A stretch of DNA of 64,000 bases from Labrenzia sp. 011 (GCF_003075075.1 NZ_QCYM01000002.1:1-64000); one strand, 5' to 3'. Shown: positions 1 to 9,094, counted from the stretch's first letter. The notes: a model not told the origin generated them from the letters alone. Translations and numbers: made by a program.

Positions 1-1
1 T

Positions 2-340
2 ATAGATACGACAGTAGCCAACATTAAAAATTTTGAGACCAAGACCGCATCTTTGCAAGCAAACCTTTCTGAAATTTCAAATCAGATCTCAAAAGCAAAC
101 ACTGCGCTAACGATGTACAATTCAAAGATAGACAACGTCGCGAACAAAGTTGACGCCATCGACGAGTGGGTGACGTATGCGCGAGAAAATTCAAACAATC
201 CGATTTTACCAGAGGCCTTAAAATTAGAACAAGGTAATAACGAATCTCTGTTTGTACCCGGCGAAAAAAACGAATGGATAGAACAATATATAACTGAGAA
301 CCCTGACCTCATCGAGAACCTAAACAAAAATCCTCAGTAA
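2..340 (+). CDS. 3' end of an unrecognised coiled-coil protein (partial)
   Basis: The reading frame is open from the window edge to a TAA at 338-340, so the true start lies upstream; the internal TTG at 53 is not a convincing start. The visible 112 or so residues are rich in N, I, K, E and S, with heptad-like spacing of I, L and V (about residues 1-55) that suggests a coiled coil, followed by an acidic tail ending in NLNKNPQ. No catalytic motif or known family is recognised. Base composition is clearly AT-rich compared with everything to the right, a sign of horizontally acquired DNA. It could be a phage or surface-structure component, but nothing seen proves that. Confidence 0.6.
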   Translation: MDTTVANIKNFETKTASLQANLSEISNQISKANTALTMYNSKIDNVANKVDAIDEWVTYARENSNNPILPEALKLEQGNNESLFVPGEKNEWIEQYITENPDLIENLNKNPQ

Positions 341-595
341 AATCTGAGTGAAAACAATCTAGCGGTTTCTCCAATCGGGGAGAGACGCCTGAGCAGACTT
401 GCCACCAAGTTTTTGGTCTACTTGCGATTAACATCAGCTCCAACCTGAAGACGAGCAATGGAGTGAACCGGTTTCACGGACAAGCAACTCCATCAGCATC
501 CTGGCAGCGCATGACGCAAACACCTGCCGCTTGATACCTGGTCCGAAGTCCAGCGACCGGCTCCGTTTAACCGATAGCCGGTCACACCACTTCCC

Positions 596-1285
596 CTACA
601 CCTCCGTCCTCTGCCGGGGAATGTCGTTTTCGCCCTCTTCTTCCGGCCCCATGCCGTAGCTCATGCGTGTCATCTGGGCGATGACCCGTTCCATTTCCTC
701 ATCGGAGAGGATGGGCGGCTCGCCGAGGGTCAGGGCCTGGACATACATCCGCGACAGCGTCTCGATCTCGATGGCCATCCACAGCGCAGAGGCCATGTCC
801 TTGCCCAGCGATATCTGGCCATGCTGACCGAGCAGGCAGGCCATCCGGCCGGTCAGCGCTTCCAGGGCCGCATCCGACAGGGACTGGGTGCCGAAGGTCG
901 CGTAGCGGGCGCAGCGGACCGTGGTGCCGCCGGCAATGCCGGTCATGTAGTGGAAGGAGGGAATGGTCTTGTGGTGACAGGCCAGCGTCGTGGCGTAGAC
1001 CGAGTGGCAGTGCAGCACCGAGTTCACGTCCTGCCGCGCTTTCAGGATGTCGCGGTGAAAGCGCCATTCCGAAGACGGCCGGCGCCCCGCATAGGTGCCG
1101 TCGAAATCCATCTCCACGATATCCTCCGCCGTCATGTCGTCGTAAGGCATGCTGGAGGGCGTGATGAGGAAGCCCGTCGGCGTGCGTACCGACACATTGC
1201 CGGCTGTTCCCTGATTGATGCCGCTGGCATTCATGCGCCGGCAGATCCTCACCATCTCTTCACGCAGTTCCTGCATTTTCTTCAT
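596..1285 (-). CDS. Class II aldolase/adducin family protein (FucA-like, 229 aa)
   Basis: Zinc-dependent sugar-phosphate aldolase of the L-fuculose/L-ribulose-5-phosphate family; length matches single-domain FucA-type enzymes. The phosphate-binding GTAGNVS (residues 26-32) and SS (44-45) are present. Glu73, His92, His94 and His155 fall exactly where the FucA catalytic base and three zinc ligands sit. The usual NHG around the last ligand is QHG here, keeping the histidine. It is the last gene of the minus-strand rhamnose array, 128 bp downstream of rhaI. Because rhaD already supplies a rhamnulose-phosphate aldolase, this enzyme probably acts on another ketose phosphate or an aldonate-derived substrate. 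The substrate cannot be read from the sequence. Confidence 0.85.
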   Translation of the reverse strand: MKKMQELREEMVRICRRMNASGINQGTAGNVSVRTPTGFLITPSSMPYDDMTAEDIVEMDFDGTYAGRRPSSEWRFHRDILKARQDVNSVLHCHSVYATTLACHHKTIPSFHYMTGIAGGTTVRCARYATFGTQSLSDAALEALTGRMACLLGQHGQISLGKDMASALWMAIEIETLSRMYVQALTLGEPPILSDEEMERVIAQMTRMSYGMGPEEEGENDIPRQRTEV

Positions 1286-1413
1286 CCTGTTCCTGTCAAT
1301 GAGCCCTGTATTGGTGAATTCATCCGAATGACCGGCTGCAACTGGCCCGTCCCGGGGTCACCGGCCCGCCTTGGTGGTGCGAAAAGGCGATCGGGTCGCG
1401 CATGACGTTTTCC

Positions 1414-2703
1414 TCACACGATTCCGCCGCCGCCCGCGGACGCCTGCGGGCGCTCTGCGGCCACCTTCTGCCGGTAGCGCGATGCGCGATAGGCAGAGAC
1501 CGGATCGGCCGCGCCCCCGGCCTGTACACGCGCCATGGCGAGCAGAGGCTCCACATCGGTACGATAGGCGGCCTTCAGGGTCTGCGAGGCCATGAGCGCG
1601 TCGTTTTCCTCCTGGAAACCTTCCAGCGCCTGACGGTCCACCAGCAGCGCCTGGGCATAGGCCCGCTGCACTTCGATGGCAGACAGCATCAGGCTTTCGA
1701 TGGGGTCGGTGACATTGTGGCTCTGGTCAAGCATATGCGCCGGGCGAAAATCCTCGACGCCGCGCTGTTCGGCATCCACGAGTTCGTTGAAGACCAGGAA
1801 CAGCCGGTAGGGATCGATGGCGCCGGCGTCGAGATCGTCGTCCCCATATTTCGAGTCGTTGAAGTGAAAGCCGCCCAGCTTGCCGAACTGGATCAGGCGG
1901 GAGACGATCATCTCGATGTTCACATTGGGCGCGTGGTGGCCGAGATCGACAAGACAATAGGCCTTCGGCCCCAACTCCCGCACGATGAGGTAGTTCGTGC
2001 CCCAGTCCTGCACCACGGTCGAATAGAAGGCGGGCTCGAACATCTTGTGCTCGGTGAACAGGCGCCAGTCCTCCGGGATCGCCGCATAGATGTCGCCCAT
2101 GGAGTCCAGATAGCGGGAAAAGGCGCGGGCGAAATTGCTCTGCCCCGGGAAATTGGACCCGTCGCCGATCCAGACCGTCAGCGCCTTCGAGCCGATGGCC
2201 TTGCCGATCTCGATACAGTCGAGATTATGGTCGACCGCCTGGCGCCGCACGGCCGCATCCGTGTGGCTGAGCGAGCCGAACTTGTAGGAATGGCGCTGAT
2301 CGGCGGCGTCGGAAAAGGTGTTGGAGTTCATGGCATCGAAGCCGAGCCCCAGCGCACCGGCGGTTTCAAGCAGCCGTTTCGGATCGGCCCTGTCCCAGGG
2401 GATATGCAGGGAGACCGACGGCGTCACACGGGTGAGTTGCTGTACTACCGCGCAGTCGTGAAGCTTGTCGAACACGTCCCGCGGTTCACCGGGCCCCGGA
2501 AAGCGGGCGAAGCGCGTTCCCCCCGTGCCCACACCCCAGGACGGGATTGCAATGGCAAAGGCCTTTACCTTGTCCAGCAAACGCCCGATATCGATGTTTC
2601 TGCGCGCAAGCCGGGCCCCCAGCGCCTCGAAGTCGTCCTGAAGCGCGGCCCGGTCCCGGGCGTTCATGTCGTCGATCGTCGCAGTGTCAATGAGACCCGC
2701 CAT
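1414..2703 (-). CDS. rhaI: L-rhamnose isomerase, rhizobial RhaI type
   Basis: Converts L-rhamnose to L-rhamnulose in the cytoplasm. The 429-residue TIM-barrel protein has the metal-site pattern of xylose-isomerase-like enzymes: Glu218 (FTEHKMFEP), Asp253 and His256/257 (VDLGHHAPN), and His280 and Asp283 (HFNDSKYGDDDLD). Overall it resembles the RhaI family of Rhizobium and relatives, not E. coli RhaA. It lies 17 bp downstream of the HAD gene within the minus-strand rha array, whereas in described rhizobial loci rhaI sits beside rhaD. The C-terminal tail (about 405-429) is low-complexity A/G-rich. Confidence 0.9.
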   Translation of the reverse strand: MAGLIDTATIDDMNARDRAALQDDFEALGARLARRNIDIGRLLDKVKAFAIAIPSWGVGTGGTRFARFPGPGEPRDVFDKLHDCAVVQQLTRVTPSVSLHIPWDRADPKRLLETAGALGLGFDAMNSNTFSDAADQRHSYKFGSLSHTDAAVRRQAVDHNLDCIEIGKAIGSKALTVWIGDGSNFPGQSNFARAFSRYLDSMGDIYAAIPEDWRLFTEHKMFEPAFYSTVVQDWGTNYLIVRELGPKAYCLVDLGHHAPNVNIEMIVSRLIQFGKLGGFHFNDSKYGDDDLDAGAIDPYRLFLVFNELVDAEQRGVEDFRPAHMLDQSHNVTDPIESLMLSAIEVQRAYAQALLVDRQALEGFQEENDALMASQTLKAAYRTDVEPLLAMARVQAGGAADPVSAYRASRYRQKVAAERPQASAGGGGIV

Positions 2704-2720
2704 CCTATCCCTCCTCCAAC

Positions 2721-3560
2721 TTACCAGCGAAACCCGGGAAGCAGGTAGTCGGGCGTCGCCCCGTGCTCCCGGAACAGCTGACGTCTGTCTTCCTGCGTAG
2801 CGGTCCCGATGATCCCGGTCGCCACAAGCGCGGTCTTCAGACCCGCAGCCTGCCCTCCTGCAATGTCATGCTCGACGCTGTCTCCGATGCAGATCACCCG
2901 CGTGGGATCCGGATGCCGGAGCAATTCAAGCGCAGCGGCATATATTTGCGGGAAGGGCTTGCCGATCCAGGTGACCGGTCCTCCCATTTCCTCGTAGAGT
3001 TCGGCAATGCGTCCGGCGCCGAAGCGTGGCCCCGATGCCGTGAGCATGATCTTGTCCGGATTGGTGCAAAGGCACGGCACCGCCCGCTCCGCCGCCGGCG
3101 CCAGAAGCTGCCGGTAATGATCAAGGCCGTAGCGGTCTCCCTCACTGGCGCTGAGCAGGATGACATCCGCATCCTCTCCGCTGGCCGTAAGGGCGAGAGG
3201 AAGGCCTTCAACGGCAGAGCGGTCGTCATCTCGCGAAATCAGAAGACATTTTCTGGACAGGCCGTCGCGATACTCCGCCTGAAGATATTTCCAGGCCACG
3301 TCTCCGGACGAGAGGAAAGCTGTCCAGCTCCCCTTCCGGAAGCCGAGCCGTTCCAGCCGCGCCTCATTCGGCGCCGCGCGCTTGCCCGAATTGGAAAGCA
3401 GCAGGCAGCGCTTGCCCGCCGTTGTCAGACGCTCCAGCGCCTCGACAGCCCCCGGATATGGTCGCTCGCCGTCATGCAGCACGCCGAACTGATCGACCAG
3501 GAAGACGTCGAAACGGTCCGCCAGAGCGCCGACGCCGTCCATGGTCACCGGACCGCTCAT
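2721..3560 (-). CDS. HAD-superfamily subfamily IIA hydrolase-like protein
   Basis: A 279-residue HAD-IIA protein starting at ATG 3560, where it overlaps the upstream kinase stop by ATGA. Motif I reads LVDQFGVLHDG (about residues 16-26): the nucleophilic Asp is present, but the second Asp of the canonical DxD is replaced, as in a known uncharacterised IIA subgroup with a D-x-W/F-G signature. LLLSNSG (motif II), GKPFP (motif III Lys) and CIGDSVEHDIAGG (motif IV) follow. It probably handles a sugar phosphate produced by the neighbouring kinase and aldolases; a classical phosphatase function is doubtful without the general-acid Asp. An in-frame ATG at 3542 is an alternative start. Confidence 0.8.
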   Translation of the reverse strand: MSGPVTMDGVGALADRFDVFLVDQFGVLHDGERPYPGAVEALERLTTAGKRCLLLSNSGKRAAPNEARLERLGFRKGSWTAFLSSGDVAWKYLQAEYRDGLSRKCLLISRDDDRSAVEGLPLALTASGEDADVILLSASEGDRYGLDHYRQLLAPAAERAVPCLCTNPDKIMLTASGPRFGAGRIAELYEEMGGPVTWIGKPFPQIYAAALELLRHPDPTRVICIGDSVEHDIAGGQAAGLKTALVATGIIGTATQEDRRQLFREHGATPDYLLPGFRW

Positions 3561-4822
3561 TGCGCCGCCCCAAGCGCGATCAGCGCCAGGCGCGCCGTGC
3601 CGGCAGCCGCCTGATCCGACGCCACGGAGGCAAAGGGAACCCCGAGCTTGCGCCGGCGGATGGACGTCCAGGTGTCGTTGGCGGCGCCTCCCCCCACGGT
3701 GCGGATGCTGCCCAGGACCGGCGCCCCCAGGGCACCGAGCCGGGCGTAGCCCATGCATTCGATCTCGGCGATGCCTTCAAGCATGCCCTTCAGAAACAGC
3801 GCATCGTCATCGGGACGCGGCGCCAGACGCGGCGGCCACGCCTCGTCCCGGACCGGAAAGCGTTCTCCCGGCCGGAGCAGCGGATAATAATCCAGCCCCG
3901 ACGGCGTGGCGGGATCAATGCGGCCGGAGAGCTCTTCGAGCTGTTCGCCGGAGAAGAATTGCGCCAGCACCGCCCCGCCGGTATTGGAGGCACCGCCTGC
4001 AAGCCACAGGTCGTTGATCCTGTGGCTGTAGATCCCGTATTCCGGGGCGAAGACCGGCCTGTCGCTGAGGAGCTTCAGCGTCAGTGTGGACCCGAGAACC
4101 GTCACCCCGTCGCCCGCACGGTCGGCACCGGTCGCAAGAAAGGAGGCGCAGCCATCGGTGGTACCGGCGACCACGAGCGCATGGTCCGGAAAGCCGAACC
4201 GCTTTCGCACCTGTTCCGTGACCCGGCCCAGGCCCGTACCGGGACGCTCCACATGCGGCAGCAGCGCGCAATCGAGGCCGGTCGTCGCCAGCCAGTCCGG
4301 CCAGGCTCCGGTGATGGGATCGTACCCTGTCTTCAAGGCATTGTTTTCGTCGGACGTGTCGAAACGGCCGAGCAAACGTCCGGCGATCCAGTCGGCCTGA
4401 TGCAGCAACCTGGCGACATTCGCCTGTTTCTGAAGGATCAGCGCCTTCGCGAGGCCGGATGTCGCCCCGTGCGCGGCACTGCCGGCAGGCGCCACGGCGC
4501 CGATCCGGGCAATGACGTCTGCGTCCTCGACGGCATCATTGTACATCAACGCGGGCGCCACGGACCTGCCATGGTCGTCAACGGCGAGCATCGTTCCCGA
4601 CGTACCGTCCACCGCCACCGCGCACACGGCATCGCGATCGATACCAGCCAGGAGCTTGTCGAGCGCCTCTTCGACCGCATGCCACCATGCATCCGGTGTG
4701 CGCCAGCCGCTGCCGGAAAACGCAGAAGACCCGACGCCCGCCACAACGCGATCGCCGCGCATCGCCACTGCCCGCACACCGGAAGTGCCCAGATCGATGC
4801 CGATGACAAGCCCCTCTCTCAT
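3557..4822 (-). CDS. FGGY-family carbohydrate kinase
   Basis: ATP-dependent sugar kinase of 421 residues. The N-terminal FGGY domain starts with the phosphate-binding GIDLGTSGVRA (residues 8-18) and contains VDGTSGTML. The C-terminal domain has GTTDGCASF and the adenosine-binding GGGAANDTW near residue 380. It overlaps both neighbours by ATGA (4819-4822 and 3557-3560), so kinase, aldolase and HAD protein form one translationally coupled module. RhaK (10602-12011) is already present, so this second kinase probably phosphorylates a different ketose or pentulose. Xylulokinase- and ribulokinase-like enzymes are the nearest general matches; the substrate is unknown. Confidence 0.85.
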   Translation of the reverse strand: MREGLVIGIDLGTSGVRAVAMRGDRVVAGVGSSAFSGSGWRTPDAWWHAVEEALDKLLAGIDRDAVCAVAVDGTSGTMLAVDDHGRSVAPALMYNDAVEDADVIARIGAVAPAGSAAHGATSGLAKALILQKQANVARLLHQADWIAGRLLGRFDTSDENNALKTGYDPITGAWPDWLATTGLDCALLPHVERPGTGLGRVTEQVRKRFGFPDHALVVAGTTDGCASFLATGADRAGDGVTVLGSTLTLKLLSDRPVFAPEYGIYSHRINDLWLAGGASNTGGAVLAQFFSGEQLEELSGRIDPATPSGLDYYPLLRPGERFPVRDEAWPPRLAPRPDDDALFLKGMLEGIAEIECMGYARLGALGAPVLGSIRTVGGGAANDTWTSIRRRKLGVPFASVASDQAAAGTARLALIALGAAQ

Positions 4823-5895
4823 GGTACGCGCGCCTCGGCTGAAGAGGTCGCGCGCGCCAGCTCCTGGCGGTACTTTTCAGCGTCCCAATCCGTCAGGTCG
4901 AGATGCTCGCGCGCACTCAGGACCCGCAGTGGGGCCCCGGCGGGGATCCGGGCCGCCACATCGGCCAGACATTGCACCATCAGGTCGCCGTTGAGGGGGA
5001 CGTCCTCGCGCATCAGTACTCCGAGCCCGGGAAAGACGATGAATGGCGGTGCCTTGCCAAGCCGCGCGGCCACCTCGGCCGGTGTCTCGCCGGCCCCGGC
5101 GACGGGAGCGCCCTCCTCCAGAAAGATGACATGGTCAGGATACAGACTGCCCTGGCGGGCATGGGCGATGCTGATTTCGTCCGTCGCGATACCATGCGCT
5201 TCCGGGGTTCGGGGCAGCCTGTAGGCCAGGTTGGCCGTGTCGGACGCCAGGGCCTGAAGCCGTTCGATCCGTGGCTCCGCAAAGGTCCGGGGCCGCGAGG
5301 CGAGCCTTTCGACCACGTCATTCAGAAGGACGGCTGCCGCATCCACGGTCTGCGCCGCAACCACCAGCCCGTGATTGGCGAGAATCAGGATATCCGGCCT
5401 GTTGCCACTGACCGACTGGATGGCGTGGGCGAGCGGCAGGCCCGGGCGGGCGTAGGGAACCAGCGCCCAGTTCACCCCCCGAAGGCGCGGTTCCAGAAGC
5501 CCCTCGGCATCCTTGCGAACCGCGATTGCAATCGTGTTGACGCAGTGCACATGCAGCACAACGCGCTGGGGCATCAGCGCATGGACGGTCGTCTCTATCG
5601 AAGGCCGCAGGCCTGGCGGGGCCTGCGCTGCAATGATGAACTGTTCGGCTTTCTCAGCGGCCGGATCCACCGCATGGACCGCATCCAGAAGCGGGTGCAT
5701 TTCAACCGGCACCATGATGTCGCGGTCCCGCGCCCGGGCAAGCCAGGTACCGGAGGCCTTGATCCACAAGGTGTCGCCGATCTTGAGCGATGTGTTGCCA
5801 CCGGCGCCCTGGATGAGCGCCAGATCGTCACCGAGTGTGGCGGAGAGCCTTCTGAGCGCTTCCAATTCGCCTGCGCCATTGTCCGAAACTGTCAT
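4819..5895 (-). CDS. Class II aldolase family protein (358 aa, stand-alone)
   Basis: Start chosen at ATG 5895, preceded by an AAAGGAC ribosome-binding site; an upstream in-frame extension has no such signal. GAGGNTS (residues 30-36) binds phosphate, Glu101 is the probable base, HVHC gives zinc ligands His115 and His117, and NHG (174-176) gives the third. It resembles the aldolase half of RhaD-type aldolase-dehydrogenase fusions without the dehydrogenase, and carries about 150 extra C-terminal residues. It is coupled by ATGA to the kinase, which supports a ketose kinase followed by aldol cleavage to dihydroxyacetone phosphate and an aldehyde. Substrate is not determinable from sequence. Confidence 0.82.
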   Translation of the reverse strand: MTVSDNGAGELEALRRLSATLGDDLALIQGAGGNTSLKIGDTLWIKASGTWLARARDRDIMVPVEMHPLLDAVHAVDPAAEKAEQFIIAAQAPPGLRPSIETTVHALMPQRVVLHVHCVNTIAIAVRKDAEGLLEPRLRGVNWALVPYARPGLPLAHAIQSVSGNRPDILILANHGLVVAAQTVDAAAVLLNDVVERLASRPRTFAEPRIERLQALASDTANLAYRLPRTPEAHGIATDEISIAHARQGSLYPDHVIFLEEGAPVAGAGETPAEVAARLGKAPPFIVFPGLGVLMREDVPLNGDLMVQCLADVAARIPAGAPLRVLSAREHLDLTDWDAEKYRQELARATSSAEARVP

Positions 5896-5983
5896 AGCCG
5901 TCCTTTCGCGCAGTTGAGACCTGGCGGTTGCTGGAAAGCGGAGTGCGGGGAGAGCACGGACACCGCCCCCTCCCCGCATGGTC

Positions 5984-7090
5984 TTAGAAATCGAAGTTGC
6001 CGATGTTGTCCTTGGTGAAGACGAAGGGCGCGCCCAGCAGGATTTCAGAGCCATTGATGACCTGAAGTTCCCCGAGACGGCCCGCTTCGACAGAGGTGTC
6101 CCCCGGCTTCAGGTCTCCGTCAGCCGCGGCACGCAGGACATGGGCTGCCGCATAGCCGAGATCGACCGGATTCCAGAGCACGACCGACTTCACGCATTCG
6201 GCCGCAACATAGGGCTTCATGGCGTTGGGTGTTGCCAGTCCGACGACGGCGACATTGCCGCATTCGCCTGCCTGCGTCACCGCGTCGGCAGCCGCCGGCG
6301 TTGCGACACTGGTCATGCCGAAAATACCATCGAGATCGTCACCATACTTGTTGATCAGCGTGTTGGCCTGATTGAAGGACAGGATGTTGTCTTCCTGCGC
6401 CTCGACGGTTTCCAGCCATTCCATGTTCGGATGGCATTTGGCCTGATAGGCTTCCATCTCGGCGATCCAGCGTGCCTGGTTCGGCGTCGAGAAGGTCGAG
6501 GTGACGATCGCGAAGGAGCCATCCTCGCCGATTTCCGCGGCCATGGAATCGATCATCGTCTTGGCGATGCCGTTGAACTCCGCCTGGTTGACGAACCACT
6601 GGCGGGCATCGGGCTGGGAATTCGCGTCGTATCCCACAACGAGGATGCCCTGGTCGAGGGCCTTCTTCAGCACCGGCGAGATGGCCACCGGATCGTTTGC
6701 GGCAAACAGGATGCCGTCCACGCCGGAGGTGATGTAGTTGTCGATCAGCGTGATCTGATCGTCGATGTTGGCGCGGCTCGGCCCGTCTGTCTTGGCATCC
6801 ATGTTGCCGATTGCTTCCGCGGCTTCGGCAATGCCTTTCGAGGTCGCATTGAAGTAACCGATGCCCACGAGCTTGGGCACATCGACCACGGTGATCTCCT
6901 TGCCCTTGCGGTCCGGAGCGTTCTTCGGCTCGCCGCCGTCATAGGGCTGCGCCGCAGCCTCGGCCGGCGTGCCGTCGCAGGCGAGCGGACTGGTCGGCAG
7001 ATCGTCGCCGCCTGTCCATGTCGATTGCGCTTGCGAGAGGCTTGTCGACAGCGACAAGACCAGGAGCGCAGATACTAAAGTCCTACCCAT
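5984..7090 (-). CDS. rhaS: Rhamnose ABC transporter periplasmic substrate-binding protein
   Basis: A 368-residue exported sugar-binding protein. ATG 7090 follows a GGAGGA ribosome-binding site with 7 nt spacing. Residues 1-22 form a Sec signal peptide ending near SLSQAQS. The mature part is a type I periplasmic binding fold, with KLVGIGYFNATSKGI early on, the hinge-region GVDGILFAANDP, and a C-terminal half with VGLATPN. It lies directly downstream of the two permeases and the double ATPase, completing a CUT2-type importer. Rhamnose specificity is inferred from the surrounding rhaR, rhaK, rhaI and rhaD; autoinducer-2-type sugar-binding proteins are close relatives. Confidence 0.88.
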   Translation of the reverse strand: MGRTLVSALLVLSLSTSLSQAQSTWTGGDDLPTSPLACDGTPAEAAAQPYDGGEPKNAPDRKGKEITVVDVPKLVGIGYFNATSKGIAEAAEAIGNMDAKTDGPSRANIDDQITLIDNYITSGVDGILFAANDPVAISPVLKKALDQGILVVGYDANSQPDARQWFVNQAEFNGIAKTMIDSMAAEIGEDGSFAIVTSTFSTPNQARWIAEMEAYQAKCHPNMEWLETVEAQEDNILSFNQANTLINKYGDDLDGIFGMTSVATPAAADAVTQAGECGNVAVVGLATPNAMKPYVAAECVKSVVLWNPVDLGYAAAHVLRAAADGDLKPGDTSVEAGRLGELQVINGSEILLGAPFVFTKDNIGNFDF

Positions 7091-7148
7091 TTGAAGTTCC
7101 TCCACTTGACGTCGGCCCAGCGAGCGGCGGTGCCGACAACCCTCCTAA

Positions 7149-8093
7149 TTATCGAGATCCGCTCCTCTCGAAGACGTTGCTGATCAGGATCGCGAGGATC
7201 AGAACCGCGCCGATCAGCATGATCGTGCCGTCTCCCTTCACTCCCGCGAGAGACAGCCCGTTCTTGAGTGCCTGGATAAGGCACAATCCGATGAAGGTGC
7301 CCAGAACCGTCCCGCGGCCACCGAAGATCGAGGTGCCGCCGAGAACGACGGCCGTGATTGCATCGAGTTCGATGCCCGTTCCCATGTCGGACCGGGTGGT
7401 GGAAACGCGGGATACGAATATGACCGCGGCCACCGATGCTGCGAAACCGGACGCCATATAGAGCGCGATCTTGGTCTTCTCCACCTGCAGCCCGGAGAAC
7501 CGGCTCGCGACCTCGTTGGAGCCGATCGCATAGACCGTCCGTCCCCAGCGGGTATAGGCCAGGATGATCGAGGCGATGAGCGCGCCGATCAGCAGGATCC
7601 AGAGCTGGGTGGGAATACCCAGGACTTCCCCCTGCCCCAGAACGTAAAACCACTCCGGATAGCCGCGCACCGAGCGCGCCTGGCTGATGCCTTCGGCCAG
7701 GCCGCGGTACAGCGCGAGCGTTGCCAGTGTGGCAATCAGTGGCGGAACCTTGAACCGCGTGATGATCAGCCCGTTGAAGAGACCGGCAAGCGTGCCCGCC
7801 GCGATGGCCGCGACAATGGCCAGAGGCAGGGGCAGGCCGACATTCTGCCAGAAGACGCCGAGCAGGATCGCCACCAGCCCCAGTATGGAGCCGACGGAAA
7901 GGTCGATCCCGCCGGTGGCGATGACGAATGTCATGGCGATGGCTATCAACCCGATCTCCGTCATCAGGCGCCCCTGGTTGAGCAGATTGGCAACGGTGAA
8001 GAAACGGTCCGACTGCCAGGCCAGCACGACCAGGACGATGGCCAGCAGCACTGCGAGAAACGTCTCGTGGCGAAGAAGCGCGCGATAATTCAT
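7149..8093 (-). CDS. rhaQ: Rhamnose ABC transporter permease RhaQ
   Basis: Inner-membrane permease of 314 residues of the ribose/xylose/AI-2 family (CUT2). ATG 8093 overlaps the upstream permease stop by ATGA, so the longer in-frame extension was rejected. About eight to ten hydrophobic segments are visible. ATGGIDLSVGSILGL (near residue 60) is the family hallmark loop, followed by TLATLALYRGL and LGGTSIFGGRGTVLG. It pairs with RhaP to form the translocation pore driven by RhaT. The P and Q labels follow order in the rhizobial operon and could be swapped. Confidence 0.87.
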   Translation of the reverse strand: MNYRALLRHETFLAVLLAIVLVVLAWQSDRFFTVANLLNQGRLMTEIGLIAIAMTFVIATGGIDLSVGSILGLVAILLGVFWQNVGLPLPLAIVAAIAAGTLAGLFNGLIITRFKVPPLIATLATLALYRGLAEGISQARSVRGYPEWFYVLGQGEVLGIPTQLWILLIGALIASIILAYTRWGRTVYAIGSNEVASRFSGLQVEKTKIALYMASGFAASVAAVIFVSRVSTTRSDMGTGIELDAITAVVLGGTSIFGGRGTVLGTFIGLCLIQALKNGLSLAGVKGDGTIMLIGAVLILAILISNVFERSGSR

Positions 8094-9094
8094 GCCGCCG
8101 CTCCATTGCGCCCATGGCGGCGCCACATATCCGCCAGCACCGTGGCAAGGATCAGAAGACCGATGACTGCGCGCAACCAGTACGCGGAGACATTGACGAA
8201 TATCAGCGCCGAACCGATGGTGGCGAAGAGGATGGTCGCAAGCGTCGATCCGATCACAGTGCCCGACCCTCCGAGAATGGATACGCCGCCGATGACGGTC
8301 GCGGTGATGATGGTCAGTTCGAGATTTGGCGGAACCGTCGACTGGATGACCTGAAGCTGGGTGGCGAACAGGATCGCCGCGATACCGGCAAAGGCCCCGT
8401 GGATGGCAAAGACCGTGACCAGCCTGCGCTCCACGGGAATACCCGTTGCAACCGCGGCCTCCCGATTGCCGCCGATTGCGTAGATCGACCGGCCGAACGC
8501 CGTGTAACGCATCCACAGGAAGGCCAGAACCGTGAGCACGATCATGAAGAGGAGCGGCACGGGTACGGACAGGAAGCGCTTCTGCGCGATCAGGAAGTCG
8601 GGGGGAAGGTCGGTGATCCAGGTGCCGCCCGTAACGCTGATCAGGCCGCCCCGCAGGATGGAGAGCGCCCCAAGCGTCACCACGATGGCAGGGATGCGGG
8701 CATAGGCCACCAGAACGCCGATGACCGCGTTGATCGCCATGCCGACGAACATGGGAGCAACAAGGGCGACCCAGATCGGATACCCGGAAACCGCCAGCGT
8801 TCCCGCGATGGTCGCCAGCACCCCGATCAGCGCGCCGACGGACACGTCGATATTGCCGGTCATGATCACCATGGCCATGCCGATGGCCGCCACGGCGATA
8901 TAGGCATTGCCGGAAAAGATCGTCACCAGATTGTTCGGGTTGACGAAGCGTGGATTGACCAGGGTCACCACGACAAAGAGGACGGCGATGGCCGCCAGAA
9001 CCACCAATTCCTGGCCATATTCGGCAAACAGACGCTGCGCGAAATTCTGGCGCCGGAGCCTGCGCGCCGGCTGTGCAACCGCTTCGCTCATCAT
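8090..9094 (-). CDS. rhaP: Rhamnose ABC transporter permease RhaP
   Basis: Second CUT2-type permease (334 residues) of the rhamnose importer. The start is the ATGATG at 9089-9094, overlapping the rhaT stop. The N-terminus is basic and cytoplasmic (about 1-25), then multiple membrane segments follow. The hallmark loop is MTGNIDVSVGALIG (near 82-95), with TLGALSILRG and GGVSILGGSGTVIG further on. Overlaps at both ends make it strictly co-translated with rhaT and rhaQ. Confidence 0.87.
   Translation of the reverse strand: MMSEAVAQPARRLRRQNFAQRLFAEYGQELVVLAAIAVLFVVVTLVNPRFVNPNNLVTIFSGNAYIAVAAIGMAMVIMTGNIDVSVGALIGVLATIAGTLAVSGYPIWVALVAPMFVGMAINAVIGVLVAYARIPAIVVTLGALSILRGGLISVTGGTWITDLPPDFLIAQKRFLSVPVPLLFMIVLTVLAFLWMRYTAFGRSIYAIGGNREAAVATGIPVERRLVTVFAIHGAFAGIAAILFATQLQVIQSTVPPNLELTIITATVIGGVSILGGSGTVIGSTLATILFATIGSALIFVNVSAYWLRAVIGLLILATVLADMWRRHGRNGAAA

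Noticed and set aside
1402..2748. 448-codon plus-strand frame over rhaI
   Set aside because: It is the antisense shadow of a clear isomerase gene in GC-rich DNA; its translation is R/G/H-rich with no recognisable domain.
3422..5224. 600-codon plus-strand frame
   Set aside because: It runs antisense through the HAD, kinase and aldolase genes and has no family features; GC-rich codon bias on the other strand keeps it open.
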